A stretch of 64,000 nucleotides of DNA from Bacteroidales bacterium (GTDB taxonomy: Bacteria; Bacteroidota; Bacteroidia; Bacteroidales; UBA932). Position numbers and translations under genes: made by a program. The notes under the pieces were generated by a model. That model saw only the letters and a list, made by a program, of their open reading frames with translations. It had not been told where the DNA came from and did no database searches. The stretch covers positions 310,001-374,000 of the forward strand of contig JAFZOK010000018.1 of the NCBI GenBank assembly GCA_017550655.1, read 5' to 3'. Of the stretch, positions 37,112 to 45,750 are shown piece by piece. The number at the start of each line of letters is the position of its first letter. Within the stretch, counting starts at the first letter, position 1.

Positions 37112-38257
37112 ATGAGCATTGCAATATATACTCTCACATCCCCTCTTCACGACAAGAAAGCCCTTGAAGAGGCTACGCAAGCATTTCTATCTACACTGAC
37201 TGTCCCTTTCACCTATCGCGGAGAAAACTTCTCCACCTGGGGACAGTCTGACCTGGACATCATATTCGTGCGCACCGGCGGAACAGAGAACCTCTTCAAA
37301 AAGAGGCATATGGAAACGCCAAAGACAAGGCGTCCGGTATATCTTCTTTCTTGGGGCAGCAACAACTCCCTGGCCGCGTCTATGGAGATCCTTTCCTGGC
37401 TCCGCCAAAGGGAAACCAAGGGAGAGATTATCCACGGAACTCCGGAGCATATTTCTTCCGTCATCGCCGAGAAAGAACAGATTGAAAAAGCCCGCAAAAG
37501 CATTTTAAACTCCAGCGCCGCTATTATTGGTTCTCCTTCTGACTGGCTGATAGCAAGCAATATAGACGAAGAGGCCATTAAAGCCAAGATAGGTTTCTAC
37601 ATCAAGGTTATCCCTATCCGCCAGGTGGAAAAGGCCGCCGGAAAGGTGAAGCTGGGAAAGGAGGGTGCAGAGCAAATCTACGAAGCCCTGAAAAGTGTAA
37701 TTGAAGCCAACGGAGTGGACGCATTCACCATAAGGTGTTTCGACCTTCTTTCGTCTCTGAAAAACACCGGCTGCCTCGCCCTTGCAAAACTGAATGCAGA
37801 GGGCTACATAGCCGGCTGCGAGGGAGATATTCCTGCCATGCTTAGCATGCTGATCAGCCGCGCCGTTTCTGGAGTGAGCGGATTCCAGGCAAACCCTTCA
37901 AGGATAGACACGGATAAAGGTGAAGTGGTTTTCGCCCACTGCACCATCCCGCTGAATATGGTCGAACGATACGAGCTGGACACTCATTTCGAGTCCGGCA
38001 TCGGCGTGGGTATCAGAGGATTCATGAAGGAAGGCCCTGTTACCGTTTTCAAACTTGCCCCAGATGCCTCCCGCTTCTTCGCCGAGGAAGGAAAACTTGT
38101 GGAAAACCTCCGGGAGAGCAACCTTTGCCGCACCCAGCAGAAGATCAGGTTCAACGACAAGGGAGCCACAAAGTACTTCCTCACCAACCCTATCGGCAAC
38201 CACCACATTATCATCCCCGGCCACTGGAAGAAAATCCTCACCGAACTCCTTGCCTAA
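37112..38257 (+). CDS. L-fucose/L-arabinose isomerase-like protein
   Basis: 381 residues, much shorter than FucI (~590). Similar to the fucose-isomerase-like group (COG2407 type): N-terminal Rossmann-like half, then KLNAEGYIAGCEGDIPAMLSM and a C-terminal GIGVGIRGFMKEGPVTVFKL / PIGNHHIIIPGHW half with conserved acidic and His residues that could bind metal. No kinase, aldolase or permease for deoxy-sugars is adjacent, so the substrate is unknown. It is followed by a 110-bp inverted repeat and then the btuF promoter. Confidence 0.8.
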   Translation: MSIAIYTLTSPLHDKKALEEATQAFLSTLTVPFTYRGENFSTWGQSDLDIIFVRTGGTENLFKKRHMETPKTRRPVYLLSWGSNNSLAASMEILSWLRQRETKGEIIHGTPEHISSVIAEKEQIEKARKSILNSSAAIIGSPSDWLIASNIDEEAIKAKIGFYIKVIPIRQVEKAAGKVKLGKEGAEQIYEALKSVIEANGVDAFTIRCFDLLSSLKNTGCLALAKLNAEGYIAGCEGDIPAMLSMLISRAVSGVSGFQANPSRIDTDKGEVVFAHCTIPLNMVERYELDTHFESGIGVGIRGFMKEGPVTVFKLAPDASRFFAEEGKLVENLRESNLCRTQQKIRFNDKGATKYFLTNPIGNHHIIIPGHWKKILTELLA

Positions 38258-38259
38258 AA

Positions 38260-38369
38260 GGTGGCAGATAGTTACCTGTTTATCAGGCGTTTAATATATT
38301 GGTCCTGCAGAGATTTATCCGCAGGACCATATATTTAATCACCTGGTTATTAAAGTATTATCCGCCACC
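38260..38369. repeat. 110-bp imperfect inverted repeat between the isomerase-like gene and btuF
   Basis: Two 46-nt half-sites are imperfect reverse complements. The outer ends GGTGGCAGATA / TATCCGCCACC and the centre GGTCCTGC (38301-38308) / GCAGGACC (38321-38328, 12-nt loop) pair best, while the middle is partly matched. It could be a large terminator or a small palindromic mobile element. It starts 3 nt after the upstream stop codon. There is no coding potential and no B12 box in it. Confidence 0.65.
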
Positions 38370-38393
38370 GTTCCAAATATGGACGATTTTGAG

Positions 38394-38401
38394 TATATTT
38401 G
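38394..38401 (+). promoter_or_regulatory. Probable btuFCD promoter (-7 element)
   Basis: TATATTTG 20 nt before the btuF ATG. No cobalamin aptamer lies between it and the gene. Confidence 0.6.
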
Positions 38402-38420
38402 AAAGTTAATTCAGCAACTT

Positions 38421-39602
38421 ATGAAATTCAAGAATATCCTTATAGTAATAGCTACCGTAACACTCTGTCTGGCAGGGTGCAAGACCGGTCCAAAGATTTC
38501 TTCTGAGACTGCGGCCGACATTGCTGCAATCACTGATTCCGCAGCGCTGATTTCCCCTTCTTATGCAAAGGGCTTTTCCGTCCAGTATCTGGAGGACGGA
38601 ATCCGCCTTGTGGACATTCAGGATCCTCAGGCAGAAGAGGAAGACAAGATGCCGGTAGGATACCAGTTCGCCCTGATACCAAAAGGCCTGGACTCCTCCA
38701 TATACCAGAAGTTCGTTCCTGAAGGATATACAGTTGTGAAAGTGCCGATAACCAAGACCATCGCGATGACACTTCTCCAGCTGTCCAATTTCACGGCTCT
38801 GGATGCTCACGACTGCCTTTCCGCCATAACCACCACAAAGAACCTTTTCAACAAGGACATTCTCTCAAGGGTGGAGGACGGAACTCTTCCAAAGATTGGG
38901 CACGAGGGAGAATTCGATCAGGAAATGATTATGGCCGCTAATCCGGAAATCATATTTATATCTCCTTTCAAAAAAGGCGGTTACGATGCCATAAAGGAAA
39001 CAGGAATCACGCTTGTTCCGCATCTTGGCTACAAGGAACTCACTCCGCTTGGACAGGCCGAGTGGATTAAGTTCATCTCCATGTTCATAGGCAAGGAAAA
39101 GACAGCCAACGAAACCTTCTCCCAGATTGAAAAGAACTATATGGATATGAAGTCCCTGGCGGAAAACACGGAAAGCCGCCCTACCGTTTTCAGCGGAGAG
39201 ATGCATTCCGGCAACTGGTATGCCGTTGGCGGCAAAAACCATCTGGCCCAGATATTCAGGGATGCCGGAGCGGACTATCTCATCAAGGACGACAACACCG
39301 GCGGAGTAAATATAGAGTTCGAGAAGGTCTACGCAACCTGCGCAAAGGCAGACTACTGGAGGATCCTCAACAGTTTCTCCGGAGACTTCTCCTACGATGC
39401 CCTCAAGAAATCAGAACCTAGAAACGCCCTTTTCGATGCGTTCAAGAACAAGAAGGTCATCTACTGCAACATGAAGCAGACTCCTTACTACGAGCTTGCT
39501 CCAGTGCATCCAGACCTTCTGCTGAAAGACTTCATTGCCATCTTCCACCCGGAACTGGTGGAGGAAAACTACGAGCCCACGTTCTACAGAATACTCAAAT
39601 GA
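38421..39602 (+). CDS. btuF: ABC transporter substrate-binding lipoprotein (BtuF-like)
   Basis: 393 residues. Lipoprotein signal MKFKNILIVIATVTLCLAGC (lipobox LAGC) with no acidic surface-export signal after the Cys, so periplasm-facing. A class III substrate-binding fold with a long helix linker: VVKVPITKTIAM and LPKIGHEGEFDQEMIMAANPEIIFIS are typical of iron-siderophore or corrinoid binding proteins. Followed by FecCD-type permease and ATPase genes and adjacent to the cbi genes, so corrinoid uptake is the best guess; heme or siderophore cannot be excluded. It is expressed from its own promoter. Confidence 0.85.
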   Translation: MKFKNILIVIATVTLCLAGCKTGPKISSETAADIAAITDSAALISPSYAKGFSVQYLEDGIRLVDIQDPQAEEEDKMPVGYQFALIPKGLDSSIYQKFVPEGYTVVKVPITKTIAMTLLQLSNFTALDAHDCLSAITTTKNLFNKDILSRVEDGTLPKIGHEGEFDQEMIMAANPEIIFISPFKKGGYDAIKETGITLVPHLGYKELTPLGQAEWIKFISMFIGKEKTANETFSQIEKNYMDMKSLAENTESRPTVFSGEMHSGNWYAVGGKNHLAQIFRDAGADYLIKDDNTGGVNIEFEKVYATCAKADYWRILNSFSGDFSYDALKKSEPRNALFDAFKNKKVIYCNMKQTPYYELAPVHPDLLLKDFIAIFHPELVEENYEPTFYRILK

Positions 39603-39645
39603 AAGCGTTTTTAATAAATTATTGATAACCAACATGATAAATAAA

Positions 39646-39674
39646 TGAGGGGTATATGAAAAGCACACCCCTCA
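39646..39674. repeat. Hairpin in the btuF-btuC gap
   Basis: TGAGGGGT (39646-39653) is the exact complement of ACCCCTCA (39667-39674), with a 13-nt loop, in an otherwise AT-rich 100-nt gap. Without a strong T-run it may stabilise the btuF mRNA or cause partial termination, giving more binding protein than permease. Confidence 0.55.
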
Positions 39675-39702
39675 AATAAATAAGCAGTTAATAATCAAGT
39701 AA

Positions 39703-40731
39703 ATGCGTAAAACGCCAATATTAATACTCCTGGGTTTTCTGATACTGGTGCTGCTGGTTGTAAACCTGCTGCTGGGAAGCGTCAAGATTCCGGCGGGAGA
39801 TACACTGGCTATATTGTTTGGCGACAGGTCTAACGAGATTTTTTCCAATATCATACTTAAATCCAGGCTTCCGCAGGCACTGGTGGCAATAATGGCGGGA
39901 GCGGGACTGGCGGTTTCAGGCCTTCAGATGCAGACCGTCTTCCGCAATCCTCTGGCTGGACCGTCCGTTCTGGGTATCTCCAACGGAGCAAGCCTTGGAG
40001 TGGCAATCGTGGTGCTGATGTCCAGTTCACTTGCGGGAGTTTCCCTGTCCAGGATCGGTTACGCTGGCGATGCCGCAATCTCCATTGCAGCCATTATCGG
40101 ATCACTTGCGGTTATGACTCTGATAGTATGGGTTGCAAGGAAAGTCAAGGGAAACGTGACACTGCTTATCATAGGCGTTATGATAGGATATCTAGTGACT
40201 GCTATAGTTGGAGTGCTCAAGTTCTTCAGCGCGGAGGAAGATATAAAGGCATTTGTGGTATGGGGGCTTGGCTCGTTTGCCAGGGTATCCGGAGACAGGA
40301 TGCTGCTATTCGTTGGAATGATGGCGGTGCTTCTGCCTCTTAGTTTCCTGCTGGTCAAGACCTTGAACCTCATGCTGCTCGGCGATGACTATGCCAGAAA
40401 CCTCGGCCTGAACATTTCAAGGTCCAGAACGCTGGTGATCCTTAACTCAGGAGTTCTGGTTGCAATCGTTACCGCATATTGCGGACCGATAATGTTCATA
40501 GGACTGGCCGTGCCGCATCTGTGCAGGGCAATATTCCGGACCAGCGACCACCGGATTCTGGTGCCGGGAACTATTCTTACCGGAGCGGCTCTCGCACTGC
40601 TCTGCAGCCTGATTGCCCGTATGCCAGGCTTCGAGGGAGCACTTCCTGTCAACTCGGTTACCGCCCTTGTCGGAGCCCCGGTAATCGCTTCAGTTATATT
40701 CAGAAGGAGGAAAGACGATGTCAGGGAATAA
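39703..40731 (+). CDS. btuC: FecCD-family ABC transporter permease (BtuC-like)
   Basis: 342 residues with about 9-10 membrane helices. FecCD signatures include LKSRLPQALVAIMAGAGLAVSG, QTVFRNPLAGPSVLGISNGAS, and a C-terminal CGPIMFIGLAVPHLCRAIF. It forms a dimeric inner-membrane channel for corrinoids, heme or siderophores. The last 14 nt overlap the ATPase gene. Context with BtuF-like protein and the cbi operon favours corrinoid import, complementing the two outer-membrane BtuB-like receptors 8-14 kb away. Confidence 0.9.
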   Translation: MRKTPILILLGFLILVLLVVNLLLGSVKIPAGDTLAILFGDRSNEIFSNIILKSRLPQALVAIMAGAGLAVSGLQMQTVFRNPLAGPSVLGISNGASLGVAIVVLMSSSLAGVSLSRIGYAGDAAISIAAIIGSLAVMTLIVWVARKVKGNVTLLIIGVMIGYLVTAIVGVLKFFSAEEDIKAFVVWGLGSFARVSGDRMLLFVGMMAVLLPLSFLLVKTLNLMLLGDDYARNLGLNISRSRTLVILNSGVLVAIVTAYCGPIMFIGLAVPHLCRAIFRTSDHRILVPGTILTGAALALLCSLIARMPGFEGALPVNSVTALVGAPVIASVIFRRRKDDVRE

Positions 40732-41494
40732 GGAAACCATAAGGCTCGAGAATCTGGTCATCGGCTACGAGACAAAGACTGTTGCGGAAGGCATCAACGC
40801 TTCTCTTAATTCCGGGGAACTGACCTGTCTGATAGGCCCTAACGGAGCCGGCAAGTCCACACTTATGAGGACAATCTGCGCCTTCCAGAAAAAACTCGGC
40901 GGAAGCATATTCATAGAAGGTAAAGAACTCTCCGATTACCCGGACAAGGAACTTGCAAGGAAAATCGGAGTGGTTCTGACACACAGGCCGCAGATCCAGA
41001 ACATGAGCGTGGAAGAACTTGTAGCCCTTGGCCGCAGCCCTTACACCGGATTCTTCGGACGCCTGACAGAAGAAGACAAGCGAATTGTCGCCGAGGCAAT
41101 CGATATGATAGGCATAACTTCCCTCAAAGACAGGATGATTCAGAATCTCAGCGATGGAGAAAGGCAGAAAGTGATGATAGCCAAGGCAATAGCCCAGCAA
41201 ACTCCGCTTATTTGCCTGGACGAGCCAACTGCCTTCCTGGATTTCCCGTCCAAGATCGAAACCATGCAGCTGCTCAAGAAACTGTGCCGGGAACAGGGCA
41301 AGACCATATTCCTCTCCACTCACGACCTGGAACTCACCCTCCAGATTGCAGACCGCATATTCCTGATGCAGAACGGCACCATCACATCCGGAACTCCTCA
41401 GGAAACGGCACAAAGCGGAGCCCTCTCCTCCTTCATAGAACGGGAAGGCATTATCTTCGACAAGTTACAGATGAGGGTGAAAATCAGCAGATAG
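40718..41494 (+). CDS. btuD: ABC transporter ATP-binding protein (BtuD-like)
   Basis: 258 residues. Walker A GPNGAGKSTLM, Q-loop near VVLTHRPQIQNM, signature LSDGERQKVM, Walker B PLICLDEPTAFLDF and switch His in FLSTHDLEL. It energises the BtuC-like permease. The ATG at 40718 lies inside btuC; the AAGGAGG seven bases upstream (40704-40710) also encodes Arg codons of btuC, but it could serve as a ribosome site. The gene ends 2 bp from the convergent hypothetical gene. Confidence 0.93.
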   Translation: MSGNKETIRLENLVIGYETKTVAEGINASLNSGELTCLIGPNGAGKSTLMRTICAFQKKLGGSIFIEGKELSDYPDKELARKIGVVLTHRPQIQNMSVEELVALGRSPYTGFFGRLTEEDKRIVAEAIDMIGITSLKDRMIQNLSDGERQKVMIAKAIAQQTPLICLDEPTAFLDFPSKIETMQLLKKLCREQGKTIFLSTHDLELTLQIADRIFLMQNGTITSGTPQETAQSGALSSFIEREGIIFDKLQMRVKISR

Positions 41495-41496
41495 TG

Positions 41497-42225
41497 CTAT
41501 TTTTTGTGTTTCTTGAATTTTTCGCGTGCCTCTTTAAGCATGTCTTCAGCCTCATACATTTCCTGCATCATCTCATCAACTAAATAGTATGAGTTGTTAT
41601 TGTCATCAGAGACCTCTCTGAGTTCGCTGAATTCCCGAATTTCTTCATCAGTTAACTTCATAATTTTCACGCAATTGTCACGGAATTCAGATAAAGATGA
41701 AAGCCAAACGAAATTGTCAAAATACAAAGACGAAAAATTAACGTCCAACAATCCTTCATAAGAAAGGAGAATATTGTTCTTTTGTAATTCTTCTTTCAAA
41801 ACATCTATTACTTGAGACTTGTAACTGCTGCGGTTTTGATAAAATGAAGAAACATAGTTAACAAAGTTAACATTGCCTATGGTGCTGAATGTTTCTATAT
41901 TAGACGAGAATATCTTTTCTGTTATCATGGAAAATTCTTCACTTGAAATAAGCAAGGCCGGTACAATATCATTCTTTAGACTGTCATAAGAATCCGGGTT
42001 CTTTACAATGTCCAGTTGAGCCCTGCTTGCAATTTTCAATGCTGAATCAGCCTGCCGAGCCGTTTGCAAGGTTTTGTCCATATCATAGATAACGGTCAGA
42101 ACCAATCCTTTCTTTGCTTTATTATTCTTATAGTTGTCTATGATAGCAGCTACACCGAAAGTAAGGATAATGGAAATAGTTGTTGCCAGCAGAGAGAGCA
42201 AAAACTGTTTTGATGTATTCTTCAT
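41497..42225 (-). CDS. Hypothetical single-pass membrane protein with coiled-coil tail
   Basis: 242 residues from the ATG at 42225. One N-terminal membrane helix (FLLSLLATTISIILTFGVAAI), then a soluble region of alternating helices and an acidic/basic C-terminal coiled coil (MMQEMYEAEDMLKEAREKFK). It is AT-rich compared with the flanking cbi and btu genes. I do not recognise a family. It has its own -7 box, TATCTTTG (42233-42240), beginning just before the cbiJ-D stop. It therefore appears to be an independent insertion between btuFCD and the corrin operon rather than part of the pathway. Confidence 0.75.
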   Translation of the reverse strand: MKNTSKQFLLSLLATTISIILTFGVAAIIDNYKNNKAKKGLVLTVIYDMDKTLQTARQADSALKIASRAQLDIVKNPDSYDSLKNDIVPALLISSEEFSMITEKIFSSNIETFSTIGNVNFVNYVSSFYQNRSSYKSQVIDVLKEELQKNNILLSYEGLLDVNFSSLYFDNFVWLSSLSEFRDNCVKIMKLTDEEIREFSELREVSDDNNNSYYLVDEMMQEMYEAEDMLKEAREKFKKHKK

Positions 42226-42232
42226 AATGCTG

Positions 42233-42240
42233 CAAAGATA
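42233..42240 (-). promoter_or_regulatory. Promoter of the hypothetical membrane gene
   Basis: Minus-strand TATCTTTG directly beyond the cbiJ-D stop codon (42245), 7 nt before the hypothetical gene's ATG, so its mRNA should be nearly leaderless. Confidence 0.65.
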
Positions 42241-42244
42241 AAAC

Positions 42245-43999
42245 TTAATTGATGTTTCCGGCATCGTCTATCAGAAGAATGGTAAGACTTGCCTCCACAC
42301 ATAGATGTTCACATGTTTTTTTGCATCGCGATTTAACTTCATTTACAAATGATTGCAGAAGATTACCCGGAATTATTTCCCATAGTTCCCTGGCAAGTGT
42401 AATGCTATATGCCATGTCTGATATTTCTTTTGGACAGTTGATGGATTGAAGCAGCTCGGCGATGAAGTCCCTGTCCATTGTGACATTGCTGGAGTGAGTG
42501 TCCAGGTTTCCGGCAGCAAGCTTAACGGCCTTGCCGAGCATTATTCCGAGGGTTATTTTTCTGAACCCCAATTCGTACGCTATGGATATCGTATCCCCTA
42601 TCTTGTTACCGTACTGGACAAAGCACCGGGAAGGAAGGGTTGGATAATAATCTTTGAGGTACTTCTCGCTTTTTGCTCCGGAATTAATCACAACACGGTC
42701 TTCTCCGCTGGCCTTTGCCACTTCCATACATTTTCGGATGGAATTGATGAAACCCTCCTCGGAGAAAGGCTTGATGATGCCGCTAACGCCAATAATACTG
42801 ATTCCGCCCTCGATACCAAGTCTTGGATTGAAAGTCCGGTGGGCAATCTCCTCTCCTCCCGGAACGGAAATAATCACCTTGAATCCCTTATTGGGAAATC
42901 TTCTTCTGAGATTATCCTCAATCATCTTCCTCGGTGCCTTGTTGATAGCTGCTTCTCCTGGAGGGCAATCAAATCCCGGAAGGGTGATCCTGCCTACTCC
43001 GTCTCCGCCATCTATCACTATGTCAGGAATATCCAGCAGTTCAACCCTTGCATGGATTTCCATCTTGTCTGTGACGTCAGGGTCATCCCCGCTGTCCTTT
43101 ATAACGTATGCGTGTCCTTTTTCCGTGCAAACAGTATCGACAGGTATGCTTTCTCCATCGGGGAGCAAAAGATTGATTCTATCCGGATTTGTGCCATCTA
43201 AAAGGCTTTCGGCAGCGGCAAGAGCGGCGGCGGCGGAGCAACTTCCGGTAGTTAGGCCACTGTGAAGCAGATAGAACTCCGGTAGGAGTTTTTCCACCAT
43301 ACGCCTCATGCCGTAAGGACCGTTTACTGTGATGAAACTTTCAGGCATAGGAGGGCGCATAATTGCAAAAACCTTGATACCCTTGCTCAGTGCGGCATCC
43401 GCCTTTTCCTTGTAACCACCACTTAATCCGCTTTCTTTCAGAAGGATGGCATCAGGATTAATCTTGTCTATTTCAATATCTTCATCCTCTCCCTGATGAT
43501 AGAAACACAGATGAGATTGGTCTATGCTGTACTTCTTGGCAAGACTGATTGAAGACTCCCTGTCCAGAATGCGGTGGAAGATTTCCGTTCCAGTAAGAGC
43601 CTTGAGTTTTGGAATGGACTGCACTCCGGCAGTGGAAAGCAGACGCTTTGTTCCTATCATCTTCTCTACGGCATCCGGAAAATCCTTGCACCAGATAATG
43701 CGGCTGTCTCTTTCCGGATATATACGCTCGAACCTTATGACAGGAATTCCCAATTTGGAAATATTGGAATGAAGCTCACTAGCAAACGGATGGGCGGCAT
43801 CCACTATCAGCCTGATCTGATGCTCTTTGCAGAATTCGTCCATCCGATTTTTGTCCATTGCCCCGCTAACGGGCTTCCCGTGATGAAGGGGAATCTGCTG
43901 CTCTCCCCCTCGTGTGGAATACCAGAACAGGGAACCGGCCTCTTCCAGTTCCTTGGCAGCCATACGGCCCTCTGTCGTTCCGCCGAAAACAAGTATCAT
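42245..43999 (-). CDS. cbiJD: Fused cobalt-precorrin-6A reductase (CbiJ) and cobalt-precorrin-5B C1-methyltransferase (CbiD)
   Basis: 584 residues. Residues 1-~240 are CbiJ (MILVFGGTTEGR NAD(P)-binding start, DAAHPFA, GYKEKADAAL), which reduces the macrocycle after CbiD. Residues ~245-584 are CbiD (LTTGSCSAAAALAAAE, GGDGVGRITLPG, GVSGIIKPFSEE, TLGIMLGKAVKLAAG), which uses S-adenosylmethionine to methylate C1. The fusion puts two consecutive steps in one cytoplasmic protein. The start overlaps the cbiG-F stop by 4 nt. Last gene of the corrin-ring operon. Confidence 0.93.
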   Translation of the reverse strand: MILVFGGTTEGRMAAKELEEAGSLFWYSTRGGEQQIPLHHGKPVSGAMDKNRMDEFCKEHQIRLIVDAAHPFASELHSNISKLGIPVIRFERIYPERDSRIIWCKDFPDAVEKMIGTKRLLSTAGVQSIPKLKALTGTEIFHRILDRESSISLAKKYSIDQSHLCFYHQGEDEDIEIDKINPDAILLKESGLSGGYKEKADAALSKGIKVFAIMRPPMPESFITVNGPYGMRRMVEKLLPEFYLLHSGLTTGSCSAAAALAAAESLLDGTNPDRINLLLPDGESIPVDTVCTEKGHAYVIKDSGDDPDVTDKMEIHARVELLDIPDIVIDGGDGVGRITLPGFDCPPGEAAINKAPRKMIEDNLRRRFPNKGFKVIISVPGGEEIAHRTFNPRLGIEGGISIIGVSGIIKPFSEEGFINSIRKCMEVAKASGEDRVVINSGAKSEKYLKDYYPTLPSRCFVQYGNKIGDTISIAYELGFRKITLGIMLGKAVKLAAGNLDTHSSNVTMDRDFIAELLQSINCPKEISDMAYSITLARELWEIIPGNLLQSFVNEVKSRCKKTCEHLCVEASLTILLIDDAGNIN

Positions 44000-45750
44000 T
44001 CTCTGGCCTTGCGGAAAAGATGGGTAAAGTGCTTTGAATAAAGTTCAGACAGTCCCTTGCGGTTGTCAATGGACTCACCCACAACCAGCATTGTGGTAAG
44101 TGTCAGATGGTTATCCTTGACGATCTTTGCTAGGTCCTTGAGTATTCCGCGATATATCTTCTGGTCCGGCCAGGTAAGATGGTAGCAGGCTGCAACCGGA
44201 GTGTCCTCCGGATATTCTATAAGTAGCTCTTTCTGAACGTCATCCACAATGGCTGCTGAAAGGAAGATGCACATCGTGGAATTGCTTCTTGCAAGAAGAT
44301 GGAGTTTTTCCTTTTCCGGCATAGGCGTGCGTCCCTCTCCCCTTGTGAGGATTATGGTCTGGCATTTCTCCGGAATGGTGAACTGGCTCCTGAGCTCTGC
44401 CGCGGCGGCAAGGAAGGAAGATATTCCCGGAGTTATGTGGTAACTCATATTGTGCTTGTCGAAGAAAGCCATCTGCTCCTGGATAGCCCCGAAGATGCAA
44501 GGGTCTCCTGTATGAAGCCGTACTATGAACTTGCCCCTGTCATAGAAATCCTTCATCAGGGCGCATTGCTGCTCAAGGTCCAAATCCGCAGAGGAAACAA
44601 CCGTCGCTCCGGGCTTGGCGCAAAGCGTAAGTTCCTTTGGCACAAGGCTTCCGGCATAAAGAATAAGGTCAGCCTTCTGAAGCATTTTCCTTCCCCTAAC
44701 GCTTACAAGGTCTGGGTCTCCCGGTCCGGCTCCCACAATCTCTATATGAGCCTGGCGGACAAATCTGCTGTCCAGAGCCGCGGCAACAGTCCAGTTGCTC
44801 CCCTTCTGCTTTTGAAGGAGAAGTTCCGGATTCCCGGAAGACAGGATAGCAGAGGCCTCGGAAACGGATGGGGTGCCTATACACTTTTCAACCACGCTGC
44901 TTGGAGTAGGAACTTCAACTCCGGAAAGTTCTTCAGCAGTATAGAACTTTATGTCAAACTCTTTCTCAAGCAGTTTTACAACCGGCTCGTCTTTCTTTAT
45001 CTCGGCAGATGAAATGCCGGCAATTGACTCTTTGCAGATTCCGTTGTCGCTGATGCAGTTGAAAATTTCTTCAATCACCTTTTCCGCAGGGCCTGCCTGG
45101 CGGGCAAGGCCGATTCCAAGGTGAACACATCGCGGAGTCCACTGGATATTCGGAATCTCAACCTTTCTCCTTCTCGGCGACACAGTTAGCAGAAGGCTGA
45201 ACTTCTTCAGGTCAATGTCTTCAAATCTATAGAAGAAACTGATGTTGCCTGCCGGATTATCTTCCATCCATTTTGTTCCCTCGTCCTCAACTTCAAGAAG
45301 AATGGCTACCGGCTTTCCATCAGCATAAAGGAAAATCTGGCGGTTCAGGTCATCCGATTCCTGAACCCACCCGAATCTCCGGGCCATAAGGTCCAAAGGC
45401 CAAAGCCTGCTTCCGTCTGTCTGTGTGGTGATTACAGGATGCGCTCCAAGTTCCAGTGCCAGTTTTGAGGTTATCCCGTTTGCCCCGCCAACGTGGCCGG
45501 AAAGAACTGAGACAATTTCTTTTCCACTGCTGTCTATACAAATAACGGCAGGATCCGTATGCTTGTCCTTAAGCAGTGGAGCTATTGTCCTTACGCAAAT
45601 CCCCATAGCTCCCACAAACACAATGCAGTCCATGTCATTCCACAATGCAGGCACCTCTGTTCTGCGGACAATATCACCACCAAGACAGGCGGCAACCTTT
45701 TGAGCCGTCTGTCTTCCCTGCCCAGATATCAATACAACTGCCGTTTTCAT
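43996..45750 (-). CDS. cbiGF: Fused cobalt-precorrin-5A hydrolase (CbiG) and cobalt-precorrin-4 C11-methyltransferase (CbiF)
   Basis: 584 residues. Residues 1-~335 are CbiG (LSGHVGGANGITSKLALELG, GIGLARQAGPAEKV, SSAEIKKDEP), which opens the delta-lactone and releases the C20 fragment as acetaldehyde. Residues ~342-584 are CbiF (IEIVGAGPGDPDLVSVRGRKML, AGSLVPKEL, RLHTGDPCIFGAIQEQM), an SAM-dependent class III methyltransferase acting at C11. The start overlaps the cbiE-T stop (ATGA). CbiF acts just before CbiG, so this is again a fusion of consecutive steps. Confidence 0.94.
   Translation of the reverse strand: MKTAVVLISGQGRQTAQKVAACLGGDIVRRTEVPALWNDMDCIVFVGAMGICVRTIAPLLKDKHTDPAVICIDSSGKEIVSVLSGHVGGANGITSKLALELGAHPVITTQTDGSRLWPLDLMARRFGWVQESDDLNRQIFLYADGKPVAILLEVEDEGTKWMEDNPAGNISFFYRFEDIDLKKFSLLLTVSPRRRKVEIPNIQWTPRCVHLGIGLARQAGPAEKVIEEIFNCISDNGICKESIAGISSAEIKKDEPVVKLLEKEFDIKFYTAEELSGVEVPTPSSVVEKCIGTPSVSEASAILSSGNPELLLQKQKGSNWTVAAALDSRFVRQAHIEIVGAGPGDPDLVSVRGRKMLQKADLILYAGSLVPKELTLCAKPGATVVSSADLDLEQQCALMKDFYDRGKFIVRLHTGDPCIFGAIQEQMAFFDKHNMSYHITPGISSFLAAAAELRSQFTIPEKCQTIILTRGEGRTPMPEKEKLHLLARSNSTMCIFLSAAIVDDVQKELLIEYPEDTPVAACYHLTWPDQKIYRGILKDLAKIVKDNHLTLTTMLVVGESIDNRKGLSELYSKHFTHLFRKARE

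Noticed and set aside
38258-38420. Looked for a cobalamin riboswitch in front of the BtuF-like gene.
   Set aside because: No B12 box or GCCACTG core is present; the palindrome there has a different structure.
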